Assembly (NCBI GenBank): GCA_900765105.1
Contig: CAAFQM010000133.1
Coordinates: forward strand, 1 to 7,441
Direction: 5' to 3'
DNA length: 7,441 bases
Source of the DNA: an uncultured Faecalibacterium sp.
GTDB taxonomy: Bacteria > Bacillota > Clostridia > Oscillospirales > Ruminococcaceae
Below the pieces are notes generated by a model. It was not told the origin of the DNA and did not search any database. It worked only from the letters and a program-made list of their open reading frames with translations. Position numbers and translations under genes: made by a program. Positions 5,746 through 7,441 of this stretch are shown in pieces (position 1 is the first letter of the stretch; each line of letters opens with the position of its first letter).

Positions 5746-5760
5746 AGACAAATGTAAAAA
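5746..5760. promoter_or_regulatory. Operator-like box, second copy of the 15-bp direct repeat
   Basis: This is an exact copy of the 15-mer at 5653-5667, with core GACAAATGTA at 5747-5756. It sits just downstream of the predicted start site of the repressor's own promoter and upstream of the ribosome site AAAGGAGGG. The distance between the two cores is 93 bp, close to nine helical turns, so cooperative binding or looping is conceivable. Binding itself is inferred. Confidence 0.6.
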
Positions 5761-5791
5761 TAAATTTCAAAAAAAGGAGGGAAAACACCGG

Positions 5792-6214
5792 ATGTACGGC
5801 ATCCCGGACAGTGTAAAGCCGCTTTCGGCGGCAGAAGAACAGGTCATGCTGGCCGTGTGGGCCTGCCGTGCGCCGGCCGCCCGGCGGGACATCGATGACC
5901 GCCTGCGGGACAAAGGCTGGGCACCGGCCACGGTGCTGAACTTTCTGTACCGGCTGGAAGAAAAAGGCTGGGTGAAGCGCGGCCGTGACGGCAACCGCAA
6001 CACCTACACCCCGGCCGTTACGCAGCGCGCCTACCGCGTGTGGAGCATGCGGGAACGGCTGGATACCCTCTTTGGCGGGGATCTGGCGGAAGCGGTGCAC
6101 GCGCTGGTCAGCGAGAGCGGTTGCGGGCAGAGCGAACTGGAACAGGCCATGAAGGTTCTGGAAGAAAAGCACCTTGAAGCGGAAGAATACGATCTGTACG
6201 ACCCCTACGGGTAA
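5792..6214 (+). CDS. BlaI/MecI/CopY-family winged-helix transcriptional repressor
   Basis: This 140-residue protein matches the Penicillinase_R (PF03965) pattern along its whole length. LSAAEEQVMLAVW (11-23) is the first helix, and WAPATVLNFLYRLEEKGWV (43-61) is the recognition helix region. GRDGNRNTYTP (64-74) is the wing. LFGGDLAEAVHALV (93-106) opens the dimerisation domain and resembles the LYGGDM stretch of BlaI. Family members bind TACANNTGTA dyads as dimers and are released by BlaR1-type protease sensors or, for CopY, by metal. No BlaR1 partner and no CopY-type Cys metal hook are visible; Cys25 and Cys111 are the only cysteines. The start has a strong AAAGGAGGG site. Two near-perfect boxes lie upstream. 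The gene is probably autoregulated and co-transcribed with the methyltransferase gene 16 nt downstream. The target genes and inducing signal are unknown; serCA is a possible target. Confidence 0.92.
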   Translation: MYGIPDSVKPLSAAEEQVMLAVWACRAPAARRDIDDRLRDKGWAPATVLNFLYRLEEKGWVKRGRDGNRNTYTPAVTQRAYRVWSMRERLDTLFGGDLAEAVHALVSESGCGQSELEQAMKVLEEKHLEAEEYDLYDPYG

Positions 6215-6230
6215 AAAAGGAGAGAAGAAA

Positions 6231-7441
6231 ATGGATTGCAAACTGCGTGCAAAGAACTGCGGCGGATGCCCGATGCTGGGCATGGACTACGCCGCGCAGC
6301 TGAAAACAAAGGAAGATACCGTGAAAAAGCTGCTGGGCAAATTCGGCCCGGTGAACCCCATCCGGGGCATGGAGCAGCCGTATCATTATCGGAACAAGGT
6401 GATCTCCACCTTTACCACCGGCTGGGGTGGAAAACTCACGTCCGGCATCTATGCGGCGAACAGCCACAAGGTGCTGCCGGTGGAAAGCTGCCTGCTGCAG
6501 GATGAAGTGCTGGATAAGACCATGCAGGCCGTCCGCACGGCGGCGATCGCCTGCCACTACCAGCCCTTCAACGAGGATAAGGGCACCGGCATCCTGCGCC
6601 ACTGCCTGCTGCGCCGGGGCGTGGAGAGTGGGCAGGTGATGGTGGTGCTGGTAACGGCGCAGCCGGTGCTGCCCGGTGCAAAGAACTTTGTCAAAGCGCT
6701 GCTGGCCGAGGCGAAAAAGCAGGACCTGACCATCACCACCATCGTGCAGAATGTGAACGATCGCAAGACCAGCGTGGTGCTGGGCGAGATGGAGCGGGTT
6801 CTGTACGGTAAGGGCTACATTCTGGACACCCTCTGCGGCAAGACCTATGCCCTCAGCCCCCGCAGCTTTTACCAGATCAACCATGCCCAGACCGAAGTGC
6901 TGTACGGCCTTGCCGTGGACGCTGCAAAGCTCACCGGCAAAGAGGTGGTGCTGGACGCCTACTGCGGCATCGGCACCATCGGCCTGACCGCCGCCGACCG
7001 CGCAAAACAGGTGGTGGGCGTGGAGCTGAACCGGGACGCGGTGCAGGATGCCATCGGCAACGCAAAGCACAACGGCGTGAAGAATGCCCGCTTCTTTGCA
7101 GCGGATGCTACCCGCTGGATCAGCGAAGCCGCCGCCGCAGGCGAGCGGGCAGACGTGATCTTCATGGATCCGCCGCGGGAGGGCTCTACGCCGCAGTTCA
7201 TCGACAGCGTGGCCCGCATGGCTCCGAAGCGCGTGGTCTACGTCAGCTGCAACCCGGTCACGCTGGCGCGCGACCTTGCCCTGCTGACAAAGAAAGGCTA
7301 CAAGGTGGAGTGCAGCACCCCGGTGGATATGTTCCCGCAGACGGAGCATATTGAGACGGTTGTCTTGCTTTCCAAGGGTGAGGTCGACTCGAAAAAGATT
7401 CGGGTTGAGTTCTCTTTGGAAGATATGGATATGTCCGAATT
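6231..7441 (+). CDS. rlmD: TrmA/RlmD-type Fe-S uracil-C5 RNA methyltransferase, running off the window end
   Basis: There are 403 codons and no stop before the window ends. The enzyme makes 5-methyluridine in RNA with SAM; family members RlmD/RlmCD act on 23S rRNA U1939 (and U747). Cys3, Cys10, Cys13 (CGGC) and Cys87 (ESCLLQ) fit the 4Fe-4S site of this family. The SAM motif is LDAYCGIGTIGL (241-252), motif IV is FMDPPREGS (311-319), the nucleophile is Cys340 in SCNPVTLARDL, and the catalytic Glu is 374 in TEHIETVVLL. The protein begins almost at the Fe-S site, so the usual N-terminal TRAM domain is missing. The start ATG has AAGGAGAG six bases before it. From about residue 373 the codon use becomes AT-richer, and the chain continues at least 22 residues past VVLLS, where RlmD normally ends. 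Which uridine is modified cannot be told. Confidence 0.9.
   Translation, partial: MDCKLRAKNCGGCPMLGMDYAAQLKTKEDTVKKLLGKFGPVNPIRGMEQPYHYRNKVISTFTTGWGGKLTSGIYAANSHKVLPVESCLLQDEVLDKTMQAVRTAAIACHYQPFNEDKGTGILRHCLLRRGVESGQVMVVLVTAQPVLPGAKNFVKALLAEAKKQDLTITTIVQNVNDRKTSVVLGEMERVLYGKGYILDTLCGKTYALSPRSFYQINHAQTEVLYGLAVDAAKLTGKEVVLDAYCGIGTIGLTAADRAKQVVGVELNRDAVQDAIGNAKHNGVKNARFFAADATRWISEAAAAGERADVIFMDPPREGSTPQFIDSVARMAPKRVVYVSCNPVTLARDLALLTKKGYKVECSTPVDMFPQTEHIETVVLLSKGEVDSKKIRVEFSLEDMDMSE
7350..7441. mobile_element. Putative end of a mobile element integrated in the 3' end of the methyltransferase gene
   Basis: From about 7350 the GC content falls to about 43% by hand count. Codons also change: Val GTT/GTC and Leu TTG/CTT appear, where the preceding 370 codons use almost only GTG and CTG or CTC. 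The break coincides with the conserved HIETVVLLS motif (7347-7373). The reading frame is kept and continues with an extra KGEVDSKKIRVEF-type tail. The 3' end of rumA-type genes is a known integration site of integrative conjugative elements in Firmicutes, and I recall similar tails at such junctions. The integrase and far end lie outside the window, so this remains inference. Confidence 0.45.

Larger units (their letters stand above)
5462..5791. other. 330-bp divergent intergenic region between serC and the BlaI-like repressor gene
   Basis: No real coding region is seen. It carries two candidate minus-strand promoters for serC, one good plus-strand promoter for the repressor gene, three ACAAATGT boxes, and three hairpins in a row in the longer serC leader. 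The part from about 5630 to 5790 is strongly A-rich compared with the genes. No T-box, SAM or glycine riboswitch signature was recognised in the serC leader. Confidence 0.6.

Noticed and set aside
1..7441. CRISPR arrays, tRNA or rRNA genes, insertion sequences
   Set aside because: No regularly spaced repeats, no cloverleaf-like or rRNA sequence and no transposase-like protein were seen on either strand.

Overview
The window is about 7.4 kb of GC-rich (roughly 58-60% by eye) chromosomal DNA. It carries strong AAGGAGG-type ribosome binding sites, DAP-type MurE motifs and protein sequences typical of gut Clostridia. A Faecalibacterium-like Oscillospiraceae/Ruminococcaceae genome is the best fit, but this rests on recognition and not on a search.

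Layout, left to right. (1) The 3' end of a murE-like peptidoglycan ligase gene (+) runs to 330. It is followed by a bidirectional terminator (342-381) shared with the convergent gene. (2) A minus-strand metal module follows: a small single-pass membrane protein of the type I recall as DUF6110 (2561-2851), then a 700-residue HMA-type P-type ATPase (393-2495). They share an extended -10 promoter (2966-2993), and a short hairpin with four Ts sits between them. (3) A 349-bp intergenic stretch (2852-3200) holds that promoter, a TTAAC dyad, an AT-rich stem, a GC-rich hairpin and the serA terminator. (4) A minus-strand serine biosynthesis operon, serC (4379-5461) then serA (3201-4361), has a 17-nt gap between its genes. 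(5) A 330-bp divergent intergenic region (5462-5791) holds candidate promoters in both directions, three leader hairpins, and three copies of an ACAAATGT box close to the TACANNTGTA operator core of BlaI/MecI/CopY repressors. (6) On the plus strand a BlaI/MecI-type repressor (5792-6214) is followed, 16 nt on, by a TrmA/RlmD-type Fe-S uracil-C5 rRNA methyltransferase (6231 to the window end, still open).

How the parts may work together. SerC and SerA carry out two of the three steps from 3-phosphoglycerate to serine. The small membrane protein and the ATPase look like a metal-efflux pair comparable in architecture to mycobacterial PacL/CtpC. The BlaI-like protein has no BlaR1 sensor in view, and its candidate boxes lie both just after its own predicted start site and inside a candidate serC promoter. 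It may therefore govern both directions.

The most notable signals are three. The first is an abrupt change of codon use and GC content in the last ~90 bases, exactly at the conserved HIETVVLLS end of the methyltransferase, where the frame continues past the family's usual C-terminus. This suggests the end of an integrated mobile element. The second is the small-protein/P-ATPase pair, whose ATPase lacks the CPC motif. The third is the box set between the repressor and serCA.
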